Part shown: positions 1 through 7,997 of the stretch, one piece after another
How positions within the stretch are numbered: the stretch's first letter is position 1
How the letters are laid out: the number at the start of each line of letters is the position of its first letter
Assembly (NCBI GenBank): GCA_026387935.1
Contig: JAPLKU010000008.1
Span: forward strand, 1-44,276
Length of the DNA: 44,276 nucleotides
Origin: Gemmatimonadota bacterium
Lineage (GTDB): Bacteria > Gemmatimonadota > Gemmatimonadetes > Gemmatimonadales > Gemmatimonadaceae
Direction: 5' to 3'
Position numbers and translations under genes: made by a program
Notes under the pieces: model-generated
Told to the model about the DNA's origin: nothing
What the model saw: the letters and a program-made list of their open reading frames with translations, nothing else
The model's database searches: none

Positions 1-110
1 CGGCCGGGCGCGAACACCTCGCCCGGCTCGTCTGTTGACGGGTGAACGACGAGTTCGCCCTTCAGCCCGAAGGCACGACGCACGCGTCCGACAATCGCGT
101 GTGCGACGGT
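1..110 (-). CDS. rimM: Ribosome maturation factor RimM, N-terminal fragment (cut by window start)
   Basis: Downstream of rpsP on the same strand, the frame reads VGRVRRAFGLKGELVV, the conserved opening of RimM, which helps 16S processing and 30S maturation and binds S19. Only about 36 residues are inside the window. The order ffh-rpsP-rimM is the classic arrangement (trmD and rplS would be expected next). No ATG, GTG or TTG lies in this frame between the rpsP stop and the conserved block. An ATT at 93-95 or a start inside rpsP is possible, so the 5' limit given here is only the first plausible codon. Identity is fairly sure, the start is unresolved. Confidence 0.75.
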
Positions 111-112
111 TG

Positions 113-421
113 TTACGCCTCGGCGACCGGCACGGCGGCGCAGGCAAGCTTCTTGGCAAGCCGTGCTTCGTGAAGTTCTTTGAGCACGCCAGCACGACGC
201 AACAGCGAACGGACGGTATCACTCGGCTGCGCACCGTTGTCGAGCCAGTAGGTGGCGCGATCCTTGAGCAGGTTCAGCGCGCCCTCGCCGCCACGCGGCG
301 TGTACTGTCCGATGCTTTCGAGATACTCGCCCTCGCGGGGCTTGCGACCATCCACCACGACAATGCGGTAGGACGGGGAATCCTTGCGTCCGGTACGACG
401 GAGACGAATACGAACGGCCAC
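113..421 (-). CDS. rpsP: 30S ribosomal protein S16
   Basis: A 102-residue protein starting MAVRIRLRRTGRKDSPSYRI, the S16 signature, with the typical YTPRGGEGALNL segment following. S16 binds 16S rRNA in the body of the small subunit and is needed for assembly. Length is slightly above the usual 80-90 residues because of an Ala-rich tail. It lies 141 bp downstream of the ffh stop and directly precedes rimM, so the three are probably co-transcribed. Confidence 0.97.
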   Translation of the reverse strand: MAVRIRLRRTGRKDSPSYRIVVVDGRKPREGEYLESIGQYTPRGGEGALNLLKDRATYWLDNGAQPSDTVRSLLRRAGVLKELHEARLAKKLACAAVPVAEA

Positions 422-562
422 GATGGTATCCTCGAAACGTGTGTCGGTGCTTCAGCCGAGCTCATCGCGATGACAGGCAGTTCCTGTCCGCACTCGGAGA
501 CTTCAGAAAATCGGTCGAAAACAAATCGATCAAAACGGACAGAGGAGCAACACTAACAGCAT

Positions 563-1905
563 TTAACGATAACCTCTCGGCATCCCGTGCGGGACCCTTC
601 CACCCCCCTGCGCAGCCTTCTTCATCATCTTCTGCATCTCGCGGAACTGGTCGAGGAGCCGGTTCACGTCGCTAATCGGGCGTCCGCTGCCCTTGGCCAC
701 GCGCGCGCGGCGCGAGCCGTTGAGCAGTTCGGGTTTCTTTCGCTCGGCGGCCGTCATGGACAGCACGATCGCCTCGGCGTGCTTGAGCCGCTTGGGATCG
801 GCGTTGACCTGCTTCAGCATCTTCGCATTGACGCCAGGCAGCATGCGCAGGATGCCTTCGATGGGACCCAGGCGCTCGATTTGCTTCATTGCCGACAGGA
901 AGTCCTGCAGGTCCATCCCTTCCTTGCGGACTTTCTTCTCGAGCGTCTTGGCCGCATCCGCGTCCATCGTGGCCTGCGCGTGGCCTGCGCCTTTTCCACG
1001 AGCGAAATGACGTCGCCCTGCTGGAGAATGCGGCCGGCCATGCGGTCGGGATGGAACTCTTCCAGGGCATCGGTCTTTTCGCCCGTCCCGATGTACTTGA
1101 TGGGCTTCTTCGTGACGCCGTAGATGGAGAGCGCCGCACCGCCGCGTGCATCGCCATCCATTTTCGTGAGGATGACGCCGGTGAGCCCGATGGCGGCGTC
1201 GAAGCCCTGCGCGATCTTCACGGCTTCCTGGCCGGTCATGCCGTCGGCAACGAGCAGGATTTCGTCAGGACGCACCGCCTCCTTCAGGCGGCGCAGCTCG
1301 TCCATCATGGCATCGTCAATCGGCACACGGCCGGCGGTATCGAGCAGCACGACACGATCGCGTTCGCGGCGCGACTGATCGAGCCCGGCGCGCGCGATTT
1401 TTTCGACGTCGTTCGTGGTGCGATCGGCGTAGACGGGTATCTCGAGTTCGCGCCCGAGCGTTTCGAGCTGGTCGATGGCGGCGGGACGATAGACGTCGAG
1501 CGCGACGAGTCGCGTTTGACGGCCTTCGCCCTTGAGCCGGCGCGCGAGCTTGGCGGCCGTCGTCGTCTTGCCTGAGCCTTGCAGCCCGACGAGCATCACA
1601 ACTGTGGGCGGAACGCTTGAGAGCTTGAGCCCTTCGCGCCGTTCGCCGAGGAGCGCGACGAGTTCGTCGTAGACAATCTTGACGAGTTGTTGCGCCGGCG
1701 AAACGCTCTTGACCTGCAGCGTGCCGATGGCGCGCTGCTCGACGCGCTCAAGGAATTCGCGACTGAGCTGGAAGTTGACGTCGGCTTCAAGGAGGACGCG
1801 ACGGACCTCGCGCAGCCCTTCCTTGATATCGGCTTCGTTGAGGACGCCGCGCCCGCGGAGCTTCGCGAAGGTGGCGGCGAGTTTTTCCTGGAGTTCGTCG
1901 AACAT
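563..1905 (-). pseudogene. ffh: Signal recognition particle protein Ffh, split by an 11-bp tandem duplication
   Basis: SRP GTPase that, with 4.5S RNA, delivers ribosomes making membrane proteins to FtsY. The upstream part (886-1905) encodes the NG domain: P-loop GLQGSGKT at residues 107-114, DTAGR near 189 and TKMD near 247. It goes out of frame after about residue 309 and ends at 886. The methionine-rich M domain follows in another frame (563-967, 134 residues). The break coincides with two perfect back-to-back copies of GTGGCCTGCGC (plus strand, 969-979 and 980-990). Removing one copy gives an uninterrupted 443-residue Ffh, the normal family length. Ffh is essential in most bacteria, so a sequencing or assembly artefact, or a minority allele, is as likely as real inactivation. 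No ribosome binding site is seen before the M-domain ATG. Confidence 0.9.
969..990. repeat. Perfect 11-bp tandem duplication inside ffh
   Basis: GTGGCCTGCGC occurs twice with no spacer at 969-979 and 980-990. Eleven is not a multiple of three, so it shifts the frame between the NG and M domains of Ffh. Deleting either copy restores the joint VEKAQAT-MDADAAK. Confidence 0.95.
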
Positions 1906-1924
1906 GAGTCCGAATCTAGCATGC

Positions 1925-2100
1925 GGAACCGCGGAGATTCACTGACACCGGCAGCGGAGAAACCGCGGAGACTACAACGGCAACTGATTGGGGTACGACA
2001 GCGGAGGTCGACATAGTCGTTGCAGTTACCACGGCATTTGCAGTTGCCGTCTCCGCGAAACTCGGTGTGGTTTCCGCGGTTCTCCGCGGTTCTCCGCGGC
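1925..2100. repeat. CCGCGGAGA-type repeats between divergent ffh and lon
   Basis: The ffh-lon intergenic region holds many copies of CCGCGGAGA or its complement. Three back-to-back 10-bp units of the form T(T/C)TCCGCGG(T/C) lie at 2071-2100, and the complement appears near 1928-1935 and 1957-1974. CGCGGAGACTACAACGGCAA near 1966-1985 is matched in inverted form by TTGCCGTCTCCGCG near 2045-2058, with a 6-base difference, so the segment could fold into an imperfect cruciform. It may be a dispersed intergenic repeat. No gene is seen here, and the promoters of ffh and lon must lie within it. Confidence 0.6.
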
Positions 2101-2143
2101 CACGCACTACAAGCCTGAACGCCGGCGCATTAGGTTGCACTTC

Positions 2144-4597
2144 GTGCCTGCGCCTTCAACCGACCGGCCGCAGATTTTTCCGGACGAGCTGCCACTGTTG
2201 GCGCTCCGCAGCACAATCGTCTTCCCGCACGGACGCATCGCCGTGCAAGTGGGGACCGCCGAGAACCTCGCGCTGCTCCGTTCGCTCGAGGGCAATCAGG
2301 GGCTCGTGCTCGTTGCCGTCGCGCTCGGGCCGAACGCGGATGATCTCGAACGCCTCGTTGAACGGATTGGCGTGGTGGCGCGTGTGCGCGACCGCACCGA
2401 CGCCGGCGCGGGCACGCTGCAAGTCACACTCGAGGGCGTTGCACGGGCGCACATCGGCGCGCTCACCCGTCGCGTGCCATTTGCCATGGCGGCGGTGCGC
2501 GTGGCCGAGGAAACCGCCGCCACGCCGGGCGCAGCGGACGCTGCGATTGAACGGATCATCCGCGCGGCGGAAACCATCGCCGAAGTCGACGAGAAATTCC
2601 CGGCAGAACTCGCCGGCCTGATCACGCGGCACGCGAACCATCCGTCGCGCGCGGCCGATCTCGCCGCCGCGCACGCGAACCTTCGCGTCAGCGAGCGCGA
2701 CGAGTTTCTCCAGTGCCTCGACCCGGCCGAGCGGCTCGACCGGCTCGCGCTGAAGTACGAAAAAGAAGTCGCACGCGCGCAGGTGGTCGACGAGGTGCAG
2801 CGCAAAACAACGGTGAATGTCGCGCAGCACCATCGCGAGTTCTTCCTCCGGCAGCAGCTGCAGGCCATTCGCGCCGAACTCGGCGAGCGCGATGGCACCG
2901 AGAGCGAAGCGGATGAACTGCTCCGCCAGATTGCCGACGCCGGGCTGCCGGCACATGTCGCGCAGGAAGCGCGTCGCGAAACGGAACGGCTCCGCTCGTT
3001 ACCGGCCGCATCGAGCGAATATCAGGTGCTGCGCAATTATCTCGATTGGGTGCTCGCGCTGCCGTGGACGCGCGCCTCTGGCAGCGCGGAGATTCCGCTC
3101 GACAAGGTCGAACAGGCCCTCGACGAACGGCACTACGGCCTCGAGGAAGCGAAGGAGCGCATCCTCGAATACCTCTCTGTGCGTCAGTTGCTTGGCGCGG
3201 GCGGCCGCGACCACGGGCCCGTGCTTTGCTTGGTCGGACCGCCGGGCACGGGCAAGACGTCACTGGGTGAAGCAATCGCGGCAAGCATTGGCCGCGCGTT
3301 TTATCGCATCTCCGTTGGCGGCGTGCGCGACGAAGCGGAAGTGCGTGGCCACCGCCGCACGTATGTGGGATCGATGCCGGGACTCATCGTGCAAGCCATG
3401 CGGCGCGCGCAGTCGAAGAATCCGGTGTTGATGATTGACGAAATCGACAAGATGGCCGCGGGCGGGCCGGGCGGCGATCCGCTGGCGGCAATGCTCGAGG
3501 TGCTCGATCCGTCGCAGAACGGAACGTTCGTGGATCACTATCTCAACGTGCCGTTCGATCTCTCGTCCGTGTTGTTCATCTGCACGGCGAACTCGCTGCT
3601 GGATATTCCCGCGCCGCTGCGTGATCGCATGGAAGTGATTCGCATCGCCGGCTACACGGTTGAGGAAAAAGTCGAGATCGCGTGGCGCTACCTGCTGCCG
3701 CGACTCTTCAAGGAACATGGCATCACCGACCGCGATCTTCAGTTCACCGACGAATCGCTCTCGACGGTGTCCACGCGCTATTCGCGCGAGGCCGGCCTCA
3801 GAAACTTCGAGCGCAATCTGGCCGCACTGATGCGCCGGCGTGCGCGCCGCAAGGCACAGGGCGAGGAAGGCGCGTGGATCGTGGATGGCGCGCGCATTGA
3901 TGCGGTGCTTGGCGCGCCGCGGTACCCCGCGGACGAGGCCGAAGTGGAGCCGGAAATCGGCACCGTCACCGGACTGGCGTGGACCGCCGCCGGTGGTGAA
4001 CTGATGACCATCGAAGCGCTGCGGATGCCGGGCACCGGCAAGCTGCATGTGACCGGCCAACTCGGCGACGTCATGCGCGAGTCGGTGGACGCGGCCTGCT
4101 CCTACGTGCGATCGATGGCGAAACAACTGCGCATTGAAGACGCGGAGATGAAACGGACGGACCTGCACATCCACTTTCCGGCAGGCTCTGTGCCGAAAGA
4201 CGGCCCGAGCGCCGGCGTGGCCGTGACACTGGCGATTGCCAGCGTGATGAGCCGCCGACCGGTGCGACGCGACATTGCCGTGACGGGCGAAGTGACGCTG
4301 CGCGGCCGCATTCTGGAGATTGGCGGCGTAAAGGAAAAGGTGCTCGCCTCGTACCGCGCCGGTCTGCGCGAAGTGATCCTGCCGTCGGCGAATGCAAAGG
4401 ATCTCCGCGACCTGCCGGCCGTCGTTCGCGAACAGATGCGCATCACCTTCGCGGCATCAATGGATGACGTGCTCGCGCGAATGCTGCTCGCACCGCTCAG
4501 CGTCACGCCAGACGCAGACCTGCCGGCGATCGACGCGCAACTCCCGGAAAACCAAGCGCCTCGCCCGAGTTCGTCGGACGACGCGTGGCCTGCGTGA
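2144..4597 (+). CDS. lon: ATP-dependent Lon protease
   Basis: Cytoplasmic AAA+ serine protease that degrades damaged and regulatory proteins. From the GTG at 2144 it is 817 residues, the usual size. The N-terminal substrate-recognition domain is followed by Walker A GPPGTGKT (365-372) and Walker B MIDEIDK (about 429-435). The protease domain has Ser689 in DGPSAGV and Lys732 in GGVKEK, a spacing equal to E. coli S679/K722. The frame is open upstream to 1988, but that stretch is repeat-derived and unlike Lon. I chose GTG 2144 because FVPAPSTDRPQIFPDELPLL leads into the conserved start and AGG sits 9 bases upstream. TTG 2135 is an alternative. It is divergent from ffh and not linked to the clpP-clpX cluster at 36 kb. 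Confidence 0.96.
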   Translation: MPAPSTDRPQIFPDELPLLALRSTIVFPHGRIAVQVGTAENLALLRSLEGNQGLVLVAVALGPNADDLERLVERIGVVARVRDRTDAGAGTLQVTLEGVARAHIGALTRRVPFAMAAVRVAEETAATPGAADAAIERIIRAAETIAEVDEKFPAELAGLITRHANHPSRAADLAAAHANLRVSERDEFLQCLDPAERLDRLALKYEKEVARAQVVDEVQRKTTVNVAQHHREFFLRQQLQAIRAELGERDGTESEADELLRQIADAGLPAHVAQEARRETERLRSLPAASSEYQVLRNYLDWVLALPWTRASGSAEIPLDKVEQALDERHYGLEEAKERILEYLSVRQLLGAGGRDHGPVLCLVGPPGTGKTSLGEAIAASIGRAFYRISVGGVRDEAEVRGHRRTYVGSMPGLIVQAMRRAQSKNPVLMIDEIDKMAAGGPGGDPLAAMLEVLDPSQNGTFVDHYLNVPFDLSSVLFICTANSLLDIPAPLRDRMEVIRIAGYTVEEKVEIAWRYLLPRLFKEHGITDRDLQFTDESLSTVSTRYSREAGLRNFERNLAALMRRRARRKAQGEEGAWIVDGARIDAVLGAPRYPADEAEVEPEIGTVTGLAWTAAGGELMTIEALRMPGTGKLHVTGQLGDVMRESVDAACSYVRSMAKQLRIEDAEMKRTDLHIHFPAGSVPKDGPSAGVAVTLAIASVMSRRPVRRDIAVTGEVTLRGRILEIGGVKEKVLASYRAGLREVILPSANAKDLRDLPAVVREQMRITFAASMDDVLARMLLAPLSVTPDADLPAIDAQLPENQAPRPSSSDDAWPA

Positions 4598-4657
4598 GCG
4601 CAGCTTCACTACTGCCAGAGACACGGAACCTGTTGAGCGACCGCCGCAATCAATCAG

Positions 4658-4856
4658 GGTCTCGGCGCTATCGCGGGGTACGGAACACTCCCGGATAGAC
4701 CGGACAGGCACCAGTTACAGCCACTACAACTGGCTGGGGGGAACTGCGAGCGCCGCGCCAACCTCGCACCGTACTTGCGGTTCGCCGATGGAGTGTCGCG
4801 CCGAACACATCCGATGCGTCCGGCCTTTGTCCGCCACCCGCGATAGCGCCGAGACC
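4658..4856. mobile_element. Non-coding ~0.2 kb element with 19-bp perfect terminal inverted repeats (MITE-like)
   Basis: GGTCTCGGCGCTATCGCGG at 4658-4676 is repeated exactly in inverted form at 4838-4856, so the segment is a 199-bp inverted-repeat-bounded unit between lon and the next gene. Similarity between the ends continues inward for about 30 bases in the pattern GCGGA..., CCGGA... and CGGA. The same terminal sequence bounds the GxxExxY gene at 8.9-9.5 kb. No transposase is encoded and no clear target duplication is seen. It could be a MITE-like non-autonomous element or a large regulatory hairpin repeat. Mobility is inferred, the repeat structure is direct. Confidence 0.55.
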
Positions 4857-5039
4857 TCTCAACGGGGGTTTGACACCAGGTTCAGAGTCGCGCGCTAGTA
4901 GGTCGTGGTGGTTCAAAGCTGGAATCGGTGCGGTGACAATGGGAACGCCGCCGCCAGTCTGGGGCGTACCCGTGGCGAGCGAGGCATTGATACTGCCGTC
5001 CTGCGACGTCACGGCGGAGATGTAGTTCGCAATGGTCAT
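4668..5039 (-). CDS. Small hypothetical ORF running into the repeat element
   Basis: A possible 123-residue protein from ATG 5039, with GGGAG 6 bases upstream as a plausible ribosome binding site. The first ~60 residues (MTIANYISAVTSQDGSINAS and on) are Ser/Thr/Gly/Pro-rich. The rest is translated from the inverted-repeat element at 4658-4856, so the natural C-terminus may have been replaced by the element. I do not recognise it. It lies downstream of the HExxH lipoprotein gene on the same strand with a 54-bp gap. It could equally be chance coding. Confidence 0.25.
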   Translation of the reverse strand: MTIANYISAVTSQDGSINASLATGTPQTGGGVPIVTAPIPALNHHDLLARDSEPGVKPPLRGLGAIAGGGQRPDASDVFGATLHRRTASTVRGWRGARSSPQPVVVAVTGACPVYPGVFRTPR

Positions 5040-5066
5040 CACTTACTCCCGACGGCTGCACGAACG

Positions 5067-5088
5067 CTGTACCCCTGCTGTACCCCTG
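5067..5088. repeat. Perfect 11-bp tandem duplication in intergenic DNA
   Basis: CTGTACCCCTG occurs twice back to back (5067-5077, 5078-5088), followed by a third partial CTG. It has the same unit length as the duplication interrupting ffh. It lies between the stop of the HExxH lipoprotein and the small ORF. Confidence 0.9.
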
Positions 5089-5096
5089 CTGAACAA

Positions 5097-6374
5097 CTAC
5101 TTGATGCCGGCGAGCTTCACCTTGGCCGGATCGATGAGCCGAGTGCGGGCTCCCGCCGGAACGTCCGTATACATCACCGCGGCATGCCCCTGTACCGTCA
5201 CCGCGACCAGTTCCACGGACCTGCCTTTTCCCGAATAGCGCAGCGTCGCGCCTGCACCGCCAGCGCCATCCTTGAGATCGAGTCGCTTTTCGATCGCCTG
5301 CGACATCAGCGAGAGAAACTCCGCGCCGTCGAACGGGGTGTCCCAAACCGTAAACCAGACCAGTCCTGCGCCCTGCGGGGTAGTGACGATCATGTATCGA
5401 TCACCGCCCCACCCTGTGGCACCGCGTGAAGCCGACGCCACGTCGTTCAACTGCTGGTGGAGCACCAGGCGCGTTTCGAATTCGCCCAGTCCATTCTCGT
5501 AGGACACCGTCGCACCGGTCGGTCGCGGCAGCGTGACCGTGATCGGCAAGTCGACTTTTTCGAGCAGCTTCTCCGGATGCATCACCTGCTCGGTGCTCAC
5601 CGGAAGTGCGGCGAGGGACGACTGCCCGGGCCGCTTGTCCTTGAACTGCCGGATGAACTCCGCACCGCTCAGATATGGAAACAGCAGCGTCTCCTGGATG
5701 AACAATGGCGCCGTCGAAAACACCGGCATTGTTCCCTGGGAGTCGCGAATCGTCTGGCGCACTCGATCCCAACCACCGGGCATCCGCGAGAACATGTTCC
5801 CGCCGCCCAGCATCGCGCTCAACTGCTCGTAGGTCGCGCCGCCTTCGATGACCGCCTGCGCCGCCATCGACCGGTCATTGTCGCCGTGGATCTTGGCTAT
5901 TGAATCGAGCGGCAGGTACTGGTCCTGCAGCGCGTGGACGAGTTCATGCGTGATGGTGACGCTCAGCACATCAGGCGGCGGCACGGAAGCTCCGGAGCCG
6001 CCGCTTACCACGTACAGAACTTTTGTGGCCGGGTCGTAGTAACCAATGACCTGCTCGGCCAGTAACGAGAGCAGAAAAGGCCTCAGCTTCAGGGTGTCCG
6101 GCAGGACCCCGAAAAGTTTGTAGGCGCGCTCCTGGCTGGCCAGCTCAAGGGCCGGTTGATCCTCGTCGAACTTGCTCTCGAGGAAAGCGCGGAGTTCGTC
6201 CTTGGTCCGCGCCTGAACCTTTGGTGCGGTTTTGAACTTCAGCCCAGTGGCCTTCTCGACCATGGGAATCGCCTTGGCGACCTCGGCGGCGTACGGGCCG
6301 GCCGCAGCGGAGGAGTCAGCCTGGCAGGCGGCCAGCAACGGGACGGTAGCGAGTGCGGCGAGTAAGCGAATCAT
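5097..6374 (-). CDS. HExxH metallopeptidase-like lipoprotein
   Basis: A 425-residue predicted lipoprotein. The N-terminus MIRLLAALATVPLLAACQAD is a signal peptide with lipobox and Cys17. A zinc motif HELVH is at 143-147 (THELVHALQDQ) and Glu177 in VIEGGATYEQ fits a gluzincin-type third ligand, so a zinc peptidase is likely. The substrate is unknown, and I see no assignment to a well-described family. The frame is open well upstream, but ATG 6374 is chosen because it starts the signal peptide and overlaps the prepilin peptidase stop as ATGA, implying translational coupling. It would act in the envelope, probably in the periplasm. Confidence 0.75.
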   Translation of the reverse strand: MIRLLAALATVPLLAACQADSSAAAGPYAAEVAKAIPMVEKATGLKFKTAPKVQARTKDELRAFLESKFDEDQPALELASQERAYKLFGVLPDTLKLRPFLLSLLAEQVIGYYDPATKVLYVVSGGSGASVPPPDVLSVTITHELVHALQDQYLPLDSIAKIHGDNDRSMAAQAVIEGGATYEQLSAMLGGGNMFSRMPGGWDRVRQTIRDSQGTMPVFSTAPLFIQETLLFPYLSGAEFIRQFKDKRPGQSSLAALPVSTEQVMHPEKLLEKVDLPITVTLPRPTGATVSYENGLGEFETRLVLHQQLNDVASASRGATGWGGDRYMIVTTPQGAGLVWFTVWDTPFDGAEFLSLMSQAIEKRLDLKDGAGGAGATLRYSGKGRSVELVAVTVQGHAAVMYTDVPAGARTRLIDPAKVKLAGIK

Positions 6375-7192
6375 CCGGTGAGGTGGCCGATGTACCAAGT
6401 GAGCAGTGGATCGCCCCAAAACAGTGCGACCACTGAGGCGGGTGCGAGAAATACGCCGAAGGGTACGAGCGGCGTCTCGAATTCCACCTTCCGGGCGCGC
6501 GCGCGGAGCCATGCAATGGGAATCACCATCAGAAGGAATGCGGCGGCGCCAAGCACCGCGGCAATCAGCACGGTGAGGAGTGCACGCCCGGGTCCGAGCG
6601 CAGCGCCGGACATGGCCATCAAGGTCGAATCCCCGAAGCCCATCGCTTCCTTCTTGAGCGCGACTTCGCCGAGCCAACCGACAATGGTGATTGCGCCGGC
6701 GCCAACGCAGGCGCCGAACAGCGCGTCGAGCGGGCCGGCGAATGGGTAGTCGCCGCCAAGAAAGACGCCGGCGATGCTCGCTGCGATGACGAAGAGCAGG
6801 CCGGTCACCGTGAAGCCATCGGGGATGACGTACTCCCGCAGGTCGGTTACAGCGATCCCGAGGAGGATCGTCACGAAAATCGCGAGACGGAGCGCCAGGA
6901 ACGTCGGCCCGGCATAGTCGACTGACGCGACCCAGATGAGCCCCGTGAGCGCCTCAACCGTCGGATAAAGCGGCGAAATCGGGAGGCCGCAGCTCCGGCA
7001 CCGTGCGCGAAGCACGAACCAGGAGACCACGGGGATGTTGTCGTACCACGCGAGCCCGTTGCCGCACCGTGGACACTTCGACCGCGGCCTGATGACGGAC
7101 TCGTCTGCCGGCCAGCGGAGGATGCACACGTTCAGGAAGGACCCGATGCAGGCGCCAACACAGAACACGTACACCCAGACGATGACGCTCAT
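6371..7192 (-). CDS. pilD: Prepilin peptidase / N-methyltransferase (A24 family)
   Basis: Polytopic inner-membrane aspartic protease that cleaves type IV prepilins or type II secretion pseudopilins and methylates the new N-terminus. The 273-residue protein has the N-terminal cytoplasmic domain with two CxxC pairs (Cys40/43 in CPRCG, Cys65/68 in CRSCG). Catalytic Asp117 in TDLREYVIPD and Asp188 in GFGD follow, set among hydrophobic helices. The second motif reads GFGDSTL where GxGDxKL is usual. It overlaps the metallopeptidase lipoprotein by 4 bases and lies 7 bp beyond the trmH-like stop. A PilB-type ATPase at 40.8-43.0 kb is a plausible partner of the same pilus or secretion system. Confidence 0.93.
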   Translation of the reverse strand: MSVIVWVYVFCVGACIGSFLNVCILRWPADESVIRPRSKCPRCGNGLAWYDNIPVVSWFVLRARCRSCGLPISPLYPTVEALTGLIWVASVDYAGPTFLALRLAIFVTILLGIAVTDLREYVIPDGFTVTGLLFVIAASIAGVFLGGDYPFAGPLDALFGACVGAGAITIVGWLGEVALKKEAMGFGDSTLMAMSGAALGPGRALLTVLIAAVLGAAAFLLMVIPIAWLRARARKVEFETPLVPFGVFLAPASVVALFWGDPLLTWYIGHLTG

Positions 7193-7199
7193 ACGACCC

Positions 7200-7985
7200 T
7201 CATCGGCTCAACGCATAGAGCAGCACGCCGGCGGCGACGCCGACATTGAGTGATTCGACGCCTGGCGTCATGGGCAGGGAGACGAATTCCGCCGCCGCCT
7301 CGCGTACGGCCGCGCTGAGGCCGGCGCCTTCATTCCCGACGGCGATGGCCAGCGATGCCGGCGCGCGCACGGAGGACACCGCGCGTCCCGCCGCATCAGC
7401 GCCCCAGAGCGGTACGCCGGCCGCGCGCAGCACGTCGAGCAATTCGGTCAGGGGAGCGTGCATCACGTTGACATGAAAGTGACCGCCCGCTGCGCCGCGC
7501 ACCACTTTCGCGTTCCAGAGGTCTGCGGTGCCGGGCAGGGCCACCAGCGTCTGCACGCCCAGCGCCGCGGCGGTGCGGACCAGTGTTCCCACGTTGCCGG
7601 GATCCTGGATTCCGTCGAGCACGAGCACGCGCTGCCGGTCTGCCGGCGTCCGCGAGCTGAGGGTCCGCTCTGGAAGTTCGGCGATCGCCTACACCCCCTG
7701 CGGGTGCTCCGTGTCGGCCGCCGACTTGAATTCTTCTTCGCTCACCGTGGCGACGTCCAGGCCGCGAGCCGTGACGGCCGCGATCAGCGCCGCCCCACGC
7801 GGGTGCTCCGCTACGCTCTCCGTGGCGAGCACGCCAGAAATAGGCAGCGCGGCGCGCAGCAGATCCTCCACCGCGCGAACGCCTTCGGAGACGAAGAGCG
7901 CCGAACGCTCGCGCGCCTTGCGACGCTTGAGGTCCCTCGCGAGGGTTAACACTGCTGCCGATGATTTTCCTTGAGTCCGATCCAT
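7200..7985 (-). pseudogene. TrmH/SpoU family RNA 2'-O-methyltransferase, interrupted by an in-frame TAG
   Basis: SPOUT-fold methyltransferase of the 23S rRNA/tRNA 2'-O-methylating kind. The N-terminal substrate-binding part runs from ATG 7985 (KARERSALFVSEG and on) to TEHPQGV and stops at TAG 7689-7691, codon 99. The same frame then continues AIAELPERT and into the SAM-binding knot VLVLDGIQDPGNVGTLVRTA, NEGAGLS and ESLNVGVAAGVLLY. Family members usually read QGVLA or similar here, so one substitution (TTG to TAG) explains the break. Without it the protein would be 261 residues, a normal length. GTG 7628 could start a 142-residue catalytic fragment but no ribosome binding site is evident. Suppression, pseudogene or base-call error cannot be separated from sequence alone. 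GTG 7952 is an alternative start. Confidence 0.88.
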
Positions 7986-7997
7986 TCCGCCTCTGAC

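Noticed and set aside
886-990. Programmed ribosomal frameshift in ffh
   Set aside because: No slippery heptamer or pseudoknot is seen. An exact 11-bp duplication explains the break, and the family is not known for recoding.
7689-7691. TAG read as pyrrolysine or a reassigned codon
   Set aside because: Not a methyltransferase family that uses pyrrolysine, no pyl genes in view, and TAG ends other genes in the window (for example clpX).
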